From: Asticcacaulis sp.
GTDB lineage: Bacteria; Pseudomonadota; Alphaproteobacteria; Caulobacterales; Caulobacteraceae
Length of the DNA: 64,000 nucleotides
Assembly (NCBI GenBank): GCA_024707255.1
Contig: JANQAC010000001.1
Coordinates: forward strand, 744,001-808,000
Direction: 5' to 3'
Shown here: positions 47,435 through 57,814 of the stretch, piece after piece
Layout of the letters: every line of letters begins with the position of its first letter
Numbering within the stretch: position 1 is the first letter of the stretch
Program-made: the position numbers and the translations under genes
The notes under the pieces: model-generated
Database searches by the model: none
Told to the model about the DNA's origin: nothing
Seen by the model: the letters and a program-made list of their open reading frames with translations, nothing else

Positions 47435-49075
47435 TCAGCGGAATTTGTACAGCTTCAGTTGCTGGATGCCAAACCCGTCGGCATTGATCTTCAGATGCCG
47501 CCCCTGATGGCTTTCATCGCCATTCAACCAGCGGCCGGGCTTCCATACGCCATCCACATAGCGTCCTTCGACAATCTGCTCTATGCCGACGGCCTGCTTG
47601 GCCGCTTCCGCGTCCTCAAAGGTGACCACTACGCCCTTGCCGGCCACGATAAAACTGTCATCGCCGGTCTGGATGATCAGGCCGCCATTGGAGGCGATGT
47701 CCTGCTTGTCCTTTGGTGTCCACGGATCGACAAAACTGACCGTGAAGCGATAGCCGCCGAGTGTAAAGGACTGCGGTGTCTCATCGACCACGCCATCGAA
47801 GGAGATGCGCGGTCGGAAACCGCGCATCCGGCTCGTGCCCTGCGCCGCCAGAATCTGCGGCGACAATTGCTTCAGAACATCATAGGCGCCCGTCAGATTG
47901 GCGCTGTTCTCCGGTTTGATATTGTCGATCGAGAACGGCGAAAAGCTGATCGAATCGAGCTGACCGATGGCATAGAAGGCATTGGCGCCGGCCTCCCGCT
48001 TGCCCGCCTGATTGGCCTCCGGAATGAAGAACGGATTATCCGGCCGCTTGAATTTATCGGCCCATTCCATGAAGTTCGGAAAATACATATCGATCGCCAA
48101 AATATCGATGTCCGGCGCCCCTGGTTTCCAAATGTCGAAGAGATGCGGTAAAGGGCCCGCGCTCGGATATTGCCCCGGCGTCTTGCCTGGACGGATCAGG
48201 GCCGCATTGACATACATCGGCAACGGATACTGCGCCTTGCCAGCCTTCGCCAGGCCATTGGCGAAGGCAGCAAAATACCACGCCTGGAAGACCTCCTGCG
48301 CCTGAATGGATGTGCCGAAAACCTCCGGCCAGGTGCCAGTTTCCTTCAGGCCATTGGCTTCCCAAAGCGTGCGCACATAAGGATCCAGCGTCTCCCGATG
48401 CGCCTTCAGGTAAGCGATCAGGTCAGCCGGCACCGGCCCGTTCCAGGCCGCTTGCGCCTGCGGGCTGTAGTCGCGCACCACCGGCAACATGCCGATCTCG
48501 TTTTCCACCTGGATCATGACCACGGTATGGGCTGTATCCACCTGCTTCAGGTGCGCCATCACCGCCGAGAAGGCGCGGGCATCGGCGGACAGGGTATCGG
48601 GGTCGAACGGCGACAGGATATCCTGCGGCTGGCCCTTGTCATCCTGCGCTCTCGAATAGGTGGCGTAATCCCGCTTTACCCAGGCCGGCACATAGGTCGA
48701 CATCGAGTTCTTCCACACGCCGAACCACAGCAGCACCAGTTTCACATCATTCTGCCGGGCCTGTTTGATCATGCCGTCGAGCACGGTGAAATCGTACTTT
48801 CCGGGTTGCGGCTCGACCTGGTCCCATTCCACAGGGGCGATGACCGTATTCAGTCCCACCGATTTAAGGGTTGGCCATTTGGTATTGAGATAATCGAGGC
48901 TGGAGGCTGTGGAATTGGCCAGTTCGCCCCCCAGGATCAGGAACGGCTTGCCATCGACGATCAGTTGCTTCGTCATGCCCTGGGTGGCCAGGTGCGGGAT
49001 ATCGGCGGCCAGGGCTGGGGTCGATAACAGCGCGGCGCAGGCCACGGCGGCAAGATGTCTGAACAGACGGGTCAT
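47435..49075 (-). CDS. Secreted GH35-like beta-galactosidase (DUF5597 type)
   Basis: About 546 residues. Signal peptide MTRLFRHLAAVACAALLSTPALA. The TIM-barrel domain has VIAPVEWDQVEPQPGKYDF, acid/base Glu in QVENEIG and nucleophile Glu in FIPEANQ. The C-terminal part (FDGVVDETPQSFTLGGYRFTVSF to the end) matches DUF5597. It probably removes beta-galactosyl residues from xylan, xyloglucan or pectin side chains. ATG at 49075 is supported by a GGAAGG and the signal peptide. It lies after the second TonB receptor and before the GntR gene. Confidence 0.85.
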   Translation of the reverse strand: MTRLFRHLAAVACAALLSTPALAADIPHLATQGMTKQLIVDGKPFLILGGELANSTASSLDYLNTKWPTLKSVGLNTVIAPVEWDQVEPQPGKYDFTVLDGMIKQARQNDVKLVLLWFGVWKNSMSTYVPAWVKRDYATYSRAQDDKGQPQDILSPFDPDTLSADARAFSAVMAHLKQVDTAHTVVMIQVENEIGMLPVVRDYSPQAQAAWNGPVPADLIAYLKAHRETLDPYVRTLWEANGLKETGTWPEVFGTSIQAQEVFQAWYFAAFANGLAKAGKAQYPLPMYVNAALIRPGKTPGQYPSAGPLPHLFDIWKPGAPDIDILAIDMYFPNFMEWADKFKRPDNPFFIPEANQAGKREAGANAFYAIGQLDSISFSPFSIDNIKPENSANLTGAYDVLKQLSPQILAAQGTSRMRGFRPRISFDGVVDETPQSFTLGGYRFTVSFVDPWTPKDKQDIASNGGLIIQTGDDSFIVAGKGVVVTFEDAEAAKQAVGIEQIVEGRYVDGVWKPGRWLNGDESHQGRHLKINADGFGIQQLKLYKFR

Positions 49076-49201
49076 GGGGTTTCCTTCCTGTGAAAGGACA
49101 TTATCCAAAAAAAGGGTGATGCGCCAGAAGACGCACCACCAGAGCGGGGAGGTTCGGAAGAAAGAGCGGCGGCAGGTAACGGGGCCCCGCCACCGCAAGG
49201 T

Positions 49202-52200
49202 TTAGAACTTGCCGCGGATGCCGACCGAGATCGTGGTGCCCGCCTTGTACCAGTAGTTGGGCGCGCCATCGAACTGGAAGTTCTGGGTCTGGGTCGCGTC
49301 GGTCAGGTTGGTGGCGTTCAGCGTCAGCTCCATGTCACGGCTGAAACCAAAAGCCTGTTTCAGATTGACGCTGGCAGCCAGATCGAGCTGCTCGTAGCTT
49401 TCATTGAACAGAGTCGCCGCGGCAATGCCCTGCTGGTTGCCGAGCGTGGCCTGCGAACCGTCCCGATAGGTATCCGACAGGCGGACCGACCAGCCGTTCT
49501 TTTCGTAGAAAGCCGTGAAGTTCCAGGTCTTTTCGGGCACGCCGAGCGCGATGGCCGGAGCGGCGCCGGTGCCCTTCTGACGGATATAGGTGTAGTTGGT
49601 GCTGTAGCCGAAGCCTTCCAGCGGCGCCCAGAACTGGTCGAGCGGCTGGACCCAGGCGAATTCAAGACCATCGATCTTCAGTTCGCCGCTGGCATTGAAC
49701 GGCTGGCTGATATTGACCTGGGCTACGGAGGGGCCGCCGCGCAGGTCGATGGCGTCCTTCTGCGACTGGTTCAGCGTGTCGTAGTTGACGCCGTACTGCG
49801 CCAGGAACGAGAACGGATAGAGGGTGTTCTGGTTCAGGGTGAAGCCGTTGATCCGCTTGTTGAAGGCGGCCAGCGACACATAGCCTTCCTTGCCGGTATA
49901 CCATTCCAGGCCGAAATCGAGGTTCTTGGAAATGTAGGGCGTCAGGGACGGATTGCCGAGGCTGCCGTTGAAGGCCGAGATATCGCCGAAGCTCAGGCCC
50001 GGCAACATGCTTGACGGGTTCGGCCGGGTCATGGTGGTCGAGGCGGCGAAGCGGCCGATCAGGTTATCCTTGATATTATAGGCGAAATTGGCGGAAGGCA
50101 GGTAGTTCTTGTAGTGTGTCTCGTTGTAGGTGAACACGACGATATTGGGATACTTGGCGCCATCCAGCGAAGTGCTTGTATTGCGCGGATCGGGGATCGA
50201 GTTCTGGCCGCCGATGATCTGGTCGGTCGTCGTGGCGCGAACACCGAAATCATAGCGCAGGCGATGACCGAAGAGGTCGCGGTCGCCATTGATCTGGATA
50301 TAGGCGCCCTGCACCTTTTCACGCAGGAAAGAGCGCGGCGAGTTGATGTTCGATCCGCCGGCCACCGGCGCGCTGGCCAGGAAGTCGTAATAGTGCAGAA
50401 TCGGCGGCGAACTTCGACCAGTCGATATTGACGTAGCCGTAGGGCCCAGGGACCAGGTAGTCAGCTAGGCTGGATTGCGGGATCAGGGAGCCACCATAGG
50501 CCAGAGCCGGCATACCAGCGGAGAAGCCCGTGCCCAGGCCCGGATAGGCCGGATAGCCGGCGGCGATGGCCGAGGCCAGGTCGGTAATGACCTCGCCCTT
50601 GCAGGCCGGCTGCGAATTCGGTCCCGGCAGGTAGACGTTCGGATTGTTGCCACAGGCCGCGTTTTGCCAGGCCTGGGAATTATCATAGGGCGTGATCCGG
50701 CGCGACGTGTCGTCATAGGCCAGGCCCAGCTCCATGTTGAACTCCGGCGTACCCCAGTTGATATTGGTGTGGAAGCCGCGCGTCATTGTGGTCCGCGCCT
50801 CGGACTGTATGTTCAGGCGACCGCCATTCCAGCCGAAGCTCGCCGGATCGTTCAGATCGACATTGGAGGTGAAGGTCGGGTTGCCATCATGATTGGTGTA
50901 GGTGGCGGTCACCCCCGAACTGGCCGGGGTGATCAGGAGGACGGTCGGGGAATCGCGGCGGAAGTCGCTGTGCGTGTAATTGGCGTCAAAGGTCCACTTC
51001 AACTGGTCATTGATGTTCCAGGCGAAACCGGGATTGATCGAATAGAACTTGTTGGTTTCGATGAACGGGCGGTATTCGAGGAAGAACTGCGCATTGGCGA
51101 AGGTGGCGTCGGTGACCACGCAGCCATTGGTGCAGTCCGAACGATCGACCTTCATATTGAGCGGGATGAAAGAACCGCTGCGGCCAACAAAATTCATATC
51201 GGTGCGCTGCTGGTCATTGTCCTTCTGCGCCGCCATGCCGTCGAGCCAGAAACGCAGGGTTTCGGACGGACGATATTCGACGCTGAGGATGCCGCTGGTG
51301 CGGTCGCGCGAGCCATAATAGTGCATCGGGCGGCCGAGCCGCGGAACGATGGCGTTATCGATGGCCTCAATGGTCAGGCCGGGATTGAGCGCCAGAAGCA
51401 GGGCTTCGTCAATCGTGGCGCCGGTTGTCAGGCCATTGCCGGCATTGGCGGGCACGGTGGCCGGGATGGTCCAGTTGCCGCCGCCGGTATTGTTGCGCGT
51501 CGAGGCCGGGTTCATGGCGGCATTCAGGTTGGCATTGGTCCAGCCGACCGATTCAAACCCTTCGGCATTGATCGGGCTGTGCTGATAGGCCACGCCCGCC
51601 AGGACGCCGAAATCGCCCCACTTTTTCGAGAACATCAGCGAGCCCTTATAGCCCATGTCATCGACCTGACTGTTCTTGCTGCCTTCCAGCGAGAACTGGA
51701 CATTGTCGCCCTTGAAATCGAACGGGCGCGCCTGACGCATATTGACCGCGCCGGCGGCCCCGCCCTCGACCTGGCTGGCCGAGGCCGACTTGCTGACCGT
51801 CAACTGGGTGAACAGTTCCGGCGGGAAGATATCGAGATCGACTTCGCGGTTGGTGTTGCTGGTATTGACATCTCCGGTCGAGGCCACGGCCACCGGCGCC
51901 CCGTTCAGCAGCACCTTTGTGAAGCTGGAGCCCAGGCCGCGAATGGCGATGGTTGTGCCTTCGCCAGTGATTTCGCGGGCGATGGTGATGCCGGGGATGC
52001 GGTTGAACGATTCCGCCAGGTTGGTATCCGGAAACTTGCCCATGTCTTCGGAAAAGATCGATCCTCGAAGCCGGTGGCGCGTTTCTTGGCCGAGGTCGAA
52101 TTCAGCAGGCTGCCGCGATAGCCGGTGACGACGACTACCGTATTGTCATCCGCGGGTGCGGCGGCGGGCGCCGCATTCTGGACGGTTTCCTGGGCGGCGT

Positions 52201-52297
52201 CCTGGGCATTGGCGATGCCGGCAAAGCCGGTCAGCAAGGTGGCGCCGAGCAGCGCGACCTTGAACGTATGGCGGGCGTGACCCGAAGCTTTTGGCAT
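49202..52297 (-). CDS. TonB-dependent receptor (two frameshifts)
   Basis: An outer-membrane receptor of about 1,031 residues once repaired. A signal peptide ends near ANAQDA, then a TonB-box-like region (NTVVVVTGYRGSL), a plug domain (GKFPDTNLAESFNRIPGITIARE) and a barrel ending GTTISVGIRGKF. The first break near 52060-52061 is fixed by one added base (TGFEDSIFSEDMGKF), the second near 50402 by removing one base (SKFAAILHYYDFLASAP). It is related to the receptor at 33070. It should import xylan- or glucuronoxylan-derived oligosaccharides, judging from the neighbouring manD-GH67 operon. Confidence 0.87.
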
Positions 52298-52356
52298 GAT
52301 TTGTTCCCTGTCTGGAATTTGCAGTTCGTGTGCAATTCTTTGGCGCCGCCACAATC

Positions 52357-52370
52357 TGATAGCGGTCACA
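52357..52370. promoter_or_regulatory. Degenerate LacI-type palindrome upstream of second TonB receptor
   Basis: TGATAGCGGTCACA: fits TGNNAsCGGTNNCA with one mismatch in the core. It resembles the reverse complement of a site before the GH3 gene (57759-57772). Confidence 0.35.
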
Positions 52371-52407
52371 TACCGCCTTGGTAATTGGCCTGTCTGAAAT
52401 TGTCAAT

Positions 52408-52422
52408 AATGGCCTGACCAAT
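52408..52422. promoter_or_regulatory. Candidate GntR/FadR-type operator, imperfect
   Basis: AATGGCCTGACCAAT matches 12 of 15 positions of the palindrome at 52773. Confidence 0.45.
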
Positions 52423-52772
52423 TTTGACACAACTTCATCACAATTCCGCCACCTCAACTGCCAAACCCCACAAAGGCAAAACGTTGCCATTTAAATTAAA
52501 ATTCACATAAGTATCTATTTTAACTGAACTTATTTACATTTATCACTCCCTAAAATCTTTATTTTGCAAAATGGCTCTTCACTTATTGGTCAGATATGTT
52601 GCGCTTATGAAACGCTTCCGCAGCGTCATAATTAAATGATAGCGAGAGAACACTTCACCGCTCCCGTCGCCACGCAGGGGAATTTCGCCGAATACACGCG
52701 CCGCATCCTGGCTGGACGCATAATCACGGTCATGAATCCGCATTTCCGGTTTACATCAGGGCAAAATAGATT

Positions 52773-52787
52773 ATTGGTATGACCAAT
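52773..52787. promoter_or_regulatory. Candidate GntR/FadR-type operator before manD
   Basis: ATTGGT-ATG-ACCAAT, a perfect 6-bp arm palindrome resembling the uronate regulators' consensus, ending 38 bp before the manD start. Confidence 0.6.
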
Positions 52788-52824
52788 ATATACATTACGG
52801 GCGAGTGAAAGGCCAAGTGTACCA

Positions 52825-54114
52825 ATGGATTCCCCCAAGACCTCCGATGCCGAACCCAATAACAACGCTCCAGGCGCCGGGGACGCAGCAAACGGTCAGT
52901 CCGGCCTGGTCATCCGGTCGGCGAAAGTCATCATCACCTGCCCCGGCCGCAACTTCGTCACGCTCAAGATCGAAACGAACCAGGGCGTCTACGGCATCGG
53001 CGACGCCACGCTGAATGGCCGCGAACTGGCCGTGGCCAGTTATCTGACCGACCATGTCATCCCCTGCCTGATCGGCCGCGACGCCCACCAGATCGAGGAC
53101 ATCTGGCAATATCTCTACAAGGGCGCTTACTGGCGGCGCGGCCCGGTCACCATGTCGGCCATCGCTGCCGTGGACATGGCGCTGTGGGATATCAAGGCCA
53201 AGGTGGCCGGCCTGCCGCTTTATCAGTTACTCGGCGGCGCCAGCCGCGAGGCCGTTATGGTCTATGGCCACGCCAATGGCGTATCTGTCGAGGATACTGT
53301 CAATGTGGCGCTGGATTACAAGGCCCAGGGTTACAAGGCCATCCGTCTGCAATGCGGCGTACCCGGCCTGGCTTCGACCTACGGCGTCTCCAAGGACAAG
53401 ATGTTCTACGAACCGGCCGATGCGGACCTGCCGACCGAGAACCTGTGGAACACCGAAGCCTATATGCGCGTCGTGCCGAAGCTGTTTGCCGCCGCCCGCG
53501 ACGCCCTGGGCGAAGAGGTCCACCTGCTGCACGATGTCCACCACCGCCTGACGCCGATCGAGGCCGGGCGCCTCGGCCGCGATCTCGAACCCTACCGGCC
53601 CTTCTGGATGGAGGACGCGGTCGTCGCCGAGAACCAGGACAATTTCCGCCTGATCCGCCAGCACACGACGACTCCGCTGGCCGTCGGCGAAATCTTCAAC
53701 ACCATCTGGGACTGCAAGGAGCTGATCCAGAACCAGTTGATCGATTATATCCGCGCCACGGTCGTCCATGCCGGCGGCATCACGCACCTTCGTCGTATCG
53801 CCGCCTTTGCCGATATCTATAATGTGCGCACCGGCTGCCACGGCGCCACCGACCTATCGCCGGTCTGCATGGCGGCGGCCCTGCACTTCGACCGTTCGAT
53901 CCCCAATTTCGGCATTCAGGAATATATGCGCCACACTGAGGCGACCGACGAGGTCTTCCCGCATGGCTACTATTTCAAGGACGGCTTCCTCTACGCGTCG
54001 GAAACGCCGGGTCTGGGCGTTGACATCGATGAGGAAAAGGCCGCCAAATATCCCTACAAACGCGCATACTTGCCGGTGAACCGCCTGCAGGACGGCACTA
54101 TGTTCAACTGGTAG
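52825..54114 (+). CDS. manD: D-mannonate dehydratase (enolase superfamily)
   Basis: A 429-residue enzyme of the mandelate racemase/enolase superfamily, ManD (RspA-like) type. It converts D-mannonate to 2-keto-3-deoxygluconate in glucuronate catabolism. Metal and catalytic residues lie in [26 protein letters not shown] and [11 protein letters not shown]. The ending [12 protein letters not shown] is characteristic. The first 25 residues look disordered, so translation may start later. It heads the manD-MFS-GH67-GH3 operon. Confidence 0.88.
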   Translation: MDSPKTSDAEPNNNAPGAGDAANGQSGLVIRSAKVIITCPGRNFVTLKIETNQGVYGIGDATLNGRELAVASYLTDHVIPCLIGRDAHQIEDIWQYLYKGAYWRRGPVTMSAIAAVDMALWDIKAKVAGLPLYQLLGGASREAVMVYGHANGVSVEDTVNVALDYKAQGYKAIRLQCGVPGLASTYGVSKDKMFYEPADADLPTENLWNTEAYMRVVPKLFAAARDALGEEVHLLHDVHHRLTPIEAGRLGRDLEPYRPFWMEDAVVAENQDNFRLIRQHTTTPLAVGEIFNTIWDCKELIQNQLIDYIRATVVHAGGITHLRRIAAFADIYNVRTGCHGATDLSPVCMAAALHFDRSIPNFGIQEYMRHTEATDEVFPHGYYFKDGFLYASETPGLGVDIDEEKAAKYPYKRAYLPVNRLQDGTMFNW

Positions 54115-54119
54115 ACTGA

Positions 54120-54284
54120 TTTAAGAAAGCAAGACCCCCACCACCACTCGCTTCACTCGTGCCCCCCTCCCCGACAAGCGGGGGAGGATCAAGACAGAAA
54201 GCGCATACACATATCTTGTACCTCCCCGCTTGTCGGGGAGGGGGACCGCGCCCAAAAGGGCGTGGTGGTGGGGTTTCTGACTTA
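54120..54284. repeat. Full-length palindromic MITE-like element, second copy
   Basis: About 165 bp with long terminal inverted repeats: TTTAAGAAAGCAAGACCCCC on the left and the reverse complement of TTTAAGTCAGAAACCCCACC on the right. The inner palindrome is CCTCCCCGACAAGCGGG facing CCCCGCTTGTCGGGGAGG. It is related to 21391-21563. It separates manD from the MFS gene. Confidence 0.78.
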
Positions 54285-54326
54285 AAACAAAATGACGGAG
54301 GCCGCCTCCGCAAACAGGGAAACACC

Positions 54327-55615
54327 ATGGAAACGACCGCGCCGGACACCATAGCCACGCCCAAACCAGCCGGCTACATTCGCTGGATCGTCTGCGGTAT
54401 CTTGTTCCTGGCCGTGGTCATTTCCTATATCGACCGGCTGGTCATTTCCGTGCTCAAGCCAAGCCTGGCCGCGCAATATAACTGGTCCGAAACCGGCTAT
54501 GCCGACATGGCCTTTTACTTCCAGCTTGTCTATGGCATCGCCTTCCTGATCTCCGGTCGCATCATCGATAAAATCGGCGCCAAGGCCGGTTACAGCTTCG
54601 CCATGATCATCTGGACCGCCGGCCACATGATGCACGCCCTCTTTACCTCTACCACGGGCATGATCCTCGCGCGCCTGCCGCTGGCCATGGGCGAGGCCGC
54701 CACCTATCCTGCCGCGCTTGTGGCCGCTAACTCGTGGTTTCCGAAAAAGGAACGCGCCCTGGCCATCGGCATCCTCAATGCCGGGGCCAATGTCGGCGCC
54801 ATCGTTACGCCTCTGATCGTGCCGGCCATCGCCCTGGCCTGGGGCTGGCGCGCCGCCTTTATCGTCACCGGTCTGTTTTCGGTCGTCTGGCTGGTCATCT
54901 GGTGGATTTTCTACCGCAAGCCGCGCGATCACAAGCTGGCGACGGCTGCCGAGGTGGCGTGGATCGAGTCGGACGTAACCACCGAAGAACCGATCAATAA
55001 GGTCTCCATCCTGGGCATGCTGAAATATCGCCAGACCTGGGCCTATATGTGCGGCCGCTTCCTGATCGATCCCGTCTGGTGGACCTTCCTGTTCTGGCTG
55101 CCGGCCTTTTTCGCCAAGCAATTCGACGTCAAACTTAGCGGCTTCGGACCGCCGCTCGTCGCCATCTACCTGCTGGCTGATGTCGGCTCGATCTTCGGCG
55201 GCTGGCGCTCCTCCAGCTATCTGAAACGGGGCTGGGAACCTAACAAGGCGCGCAAGACCGCCATGCTGATCATGGCCTTTGTCGTCCTGCCGGTCGCCTT
55301 CGTGACCTTCATGCCGAACATGTGGTGGGCGGTGCTGCTGATCGGCCGGCCTGCGCCGGACACCAAGGCTTTTCGACCAACCTCTTCACCATGCCGGGCG
55401 ACCTCTATCCGCACTATGCCTCCGGCACAGTAGCCGGTCTCGGTGGCCTGGCCGGGGCCTGTGGCGGGATGCTGATGGCCAAATTCGCCGGCATCATCCT
55501 GCAAACTACCGGCGGCAACTATACGCCGATCTTCGTCGTCTCCTCGGTCATGTATCTGCTCGCTTTCTGCGTTGTTCACCTGCTTTGCCCGCGCTGGGAA
55601 AAGGTTTCTTTGTAA
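54327..55615 (+). CDS. MFS hexuronate transporter, ExuT type (one frameshift)
   Basis: About 429 residues with twelve membrane helices, anion:cation symporter family. Motifs are YIDRLVISVLKPSL in helix 1 and the loop after helix 2 (GRIIDKIGAKAGYSF). The frame shifts near 55347. Adding one T gives VLLIGLACAGHQGFSTNLFTMPGDLYP, a conserved segment, and a normal C terminus. ATG at 54327 has GGGA in front. Glucuronate or galacturonate is the expected substrate from the family and the manD/GH67 neighbours. Confidence 0.86.
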
Positions 55616-55624
55616 GGACTTTTC

Positions 55625-57724
55625 ATGCATCGTCTGATTGCCGCTGTCGTTTTCGCCGTCACCACCCTGACGACCGTCGCTCATGCCGAAGATGGCTACG
55701 ATCTGTGGCTGCGCTACAAGCCCGTGGAAGCCGGCTATGCCGCACAATATAAGCCGCGCGCCACTGCGATTGTCGGCGGTGATACGCCGATCCTCGCCAG
55801 CGCCAAATCCGAACTGAAACGAGGTCTGGATGGGCTGCTGGGGCAGGATACCCCCATAGTCGCGGCGCCCATCGATGGCGCCATTGTGCTGCAAACCGGC
55901 GACACGACCCTGCCCGAAGAGGGCTTCTGCATCGAGACCAAAACGCTCGACGGTCATCCGGTCACCGTGATCAGCGCCAGAACCGACCAAGGCGCGCTTT
56001 ATGGCGCCTTCCGCTTCCTGCGTGAGGTCCAGACCCGCGCCCCGCTCGCCGATATCAGCGACGCCCCCAAGATCAAACGCCGCGTCATCGATCACTGGGA
56101 CAATCTCAACGGCTCCATCGAGCGTGGCTATGCCGGCACGTCGATTTTCGACTGGTGGCGGCTACCCGATCTCGTCGATCCGCGCCTGACCGACTATGCC
56201 CGCGCCGAAGCCTCGATTGGCGTCAACGGCGTGGTGCTCAACAATGTCAACGCCAAGACCGACAGCCTGACAGCCCCCTACCTGCAAAAGACCGCAGCCA
56301 TTGCCAAGGTCTTCCGCCCCTGGGGCATCAAGGTCTACCTGTCGGCCCGCTGGACCGCGCCGATCGAGCTGGGCGGGCTGAAGACCGCCGATCCGCTCGA
56401 TCCCGCTGTCCATGCCTGGTGGAACGCCAAGGCGGACGAAATCTACACTCTGATCCCTGATTTCGGCGGCTTCCTGGTCAAGGCCAATTCCGAAGGCGAG
56501 CCCGGTCCGGGCGACTATGGCCGCAACCACGCCCAAGGCGCCAACATGCTGGCCGCGGCGCTGAAACCGCACGGCGGCATCATCATGTGGCGCGCCTTTG
56601 TCTATTCCGAGCACGACGCCAATGACCGCGCTAAGCAGGCCTATAACGAGTTCAAGCCGGTCGAGGGCCAGTTCGCCGATAATGTTTTGCTTCAGATCAA
56701 GAACGGCGCCATCGACTTCCAGCCGCGCGAGCCCTTCCATCCTTTGTTCGGCGCCATGCCGAAGACCAATGAGATGCTGGAGGTGCAGATCACCAAGGAA
56801 TATCTCGGCCAGGGCACGCACCTCGTCTATCAGGGTCCGCTCTACGAAGAGACGCTCAAGGCTGACACCTATGCCGAAGGCAAGGGCTCGACCGTGGCAA
56901 AAATCATCGATGGTTCGCTCGATCACCACACGCTGACCGGCATGGCCGGCGTGTCGAATGTCGGGGACGATCGTAACTGGACCGGCCATGATTTCAGCCA
57001 GGCCGACTGGTACGCCTTCGGCCGGCTGGGCCGGGACCCCGAAGCCTCCAGCCGCGACATCGCCACCGACTGGGTGAAGATGACCTTCTCCAACGATCCG
57101 GCCTTTGTAAAACCCGTTGTCGATATGATGATGGCCTCGCGCGAGATGGCGGCCAACTACATGACGCCGCTTGGCCTCGCCCACCAGATGGCGACCGGCC
57201 ACCACTACGGCCCAGGCCCGTGGGTATGCGATCTCGCCCGCCCGGAATGGAACCCGTGCTACTACGCCAAGGCGGATGCGAAAGGCATCGGCTTCGACCG
57301 TACCAAGACTGGCTCTGACGCTCTGGCGCAATATGCCCCCGCCGCCGCGAAACAATGGGCTGATCCCCGGAAAATGGACGAGCGCTACCTGCTGTGGTTT
57401 CATCATCTGCCATGGACTTACAAGGTAAAATCCGGCCGTACCCTGTGGGACGAACTGGTCACCGATTACGACAGGGGCGCGAAACAGGCGGCGCAGATGC
57501 AGACCACCTGGTCGGCCATGAAGCCTTACGTCGATGCGGAGCGCTTTGCCGCCGTCTCGTCCAATCTCGGCATCCAGGCGCGCGAAGCCAAATGGTGGCG
57601 CGATGCGTCGATCGCTTATTTCCAGTCGAAGTCCGGCCTGCCCCTGCCGACCAGCATCGCCCCGCCGGAACATGACCTCGACTATTACAAGTCGCTGCAA
57701 TTCCCTTACGCGCCGGGTCACTGA
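55625..57724 (+). CDS. GH67 alpha-glucuronidase
   Basis: A 699-residue enzyme that removes (4-O-methyl)glucuronic acid from xylo-oligosaccharides. An N-terminal signal peptide (MHRLIAAVVFAVTTLTTVAHA) is followed by a GH67 N-domain, a TIM-barrel catalytic domain with KANSEGEPGP (acid Glu region) and the C-terminal domain ending with WWRDASIAYFQSKSGLPLP. It sits 9 bp after the transporter gene with AAGGAC as ribosome site. Periplasmic location is predicted. Confidence 0.95.
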   Translation: MHRLIAAVVFAVTTLTTVAHAEDGYDLWLRYKPVEAGYAAQYKPRATAIVGGDTPILASAKSELKRGLDGLLGQDTPIVAAPIDGAIVLQTGDTTLPEEGFCIETKTLDGHPVTVISARTDQGALYGAFRFLREVQTRAPLADISDAPKIKRRVIDHWDNLNGSIERGYAGTSIFDWWRLPDLVDPRLTDYARAEASIGVNGVVLNNVNAKTDSLTAPYLQKTAAIAKVFRPWGIKVYLSARWTAPIELGGLKTADPLDPAVHAWWNAKADEIYTLIPDFGGFLVKANSEGEPGPGDYGRNHAQGANMLAAALKPHGGIIMWRAFVYSEHDANDRAKQAYNEFKPVEGQFADNVLLQIKNGAIDFQPREPFHPLFGAMPKTNEMLEVQITKEYLGQGTHLVYQGPLYEETLKADTYAEGKGSTVAKIIDGSLDHHTLTGMAGVSNVGDDRNWTGHDFSQADWYAFGRLGRDPEASSRDIATDWVKMTFSNDPAFVKPVVDMMMASREMAANYMTPLGLAHQMATGHHYGPGPWVCDLARPEWNPCYYAKADAKGIGFDRTKTGSDALAQYAPAAAKQWADPRKMDERYLLWFHHLPWTYKVKSGRTLWDELVTDYDRGAKQAAQMQTTWSAMKPYVDAERFAAVSSNLGIQAREAKWWRDASIAYFQSKSGLPLPTSIAPPEHDLDYYKSLQFPYAPGH

Positions 57725-57758
57725 TCCAGCGGTCGGCTTGACGATCCTTCGCTTTAGA

Positions 57759-57772
57759 TGATACCGCTAACA
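57759..57772. promoter_or_regulatory. Weak LacI-type palindrome before the GH3 gene
   Basis: TGATACCGCTAACA, one core mismatch from the TGNNACCGGTNNCA pattern. Lies in the GH67-GH3 spacer. Confidence 0.3.
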
Positions 57773-57814
57773 CAACCACATCAAAGATCAAAAAAAAAAC
57801 TGAGGAAATGCCCC

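Larger units (their letters stand above)
52298..52824. other. Divergent control region between TonB receptor and manD
   Basis: 527 bp, unusually AT-rich in its middle (52480-52570), with no supportable gene. It contains candidate GntR-type sites at 52408-52422 and 52773-52787, an ATTGGT half-site at 52585-52590, and a LacI-type-like site at 52357-52370. A 48-codon frame at 52636 was considered and not called. Confidence 0.6.

Noticed and set aside
50475..52121. Long open frame on the plus strand, about 548 codons, opposite the second TonB receptor
   Set aside because: Same shadow effect; rich in Gly, Arg and Ile with no domain.
52636..52782. A 48-codon plus-strand frame upstream of manD
   Set aside because: No ribosome site, no recognisable protein features, and it overlaps candidate operators.
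56162..57721. Minus-strand open frame of about 519 codons opposite GH67
   Set aside because: Shadow of the alpha-glucuronidase gene; no start signal or recognisable motif.
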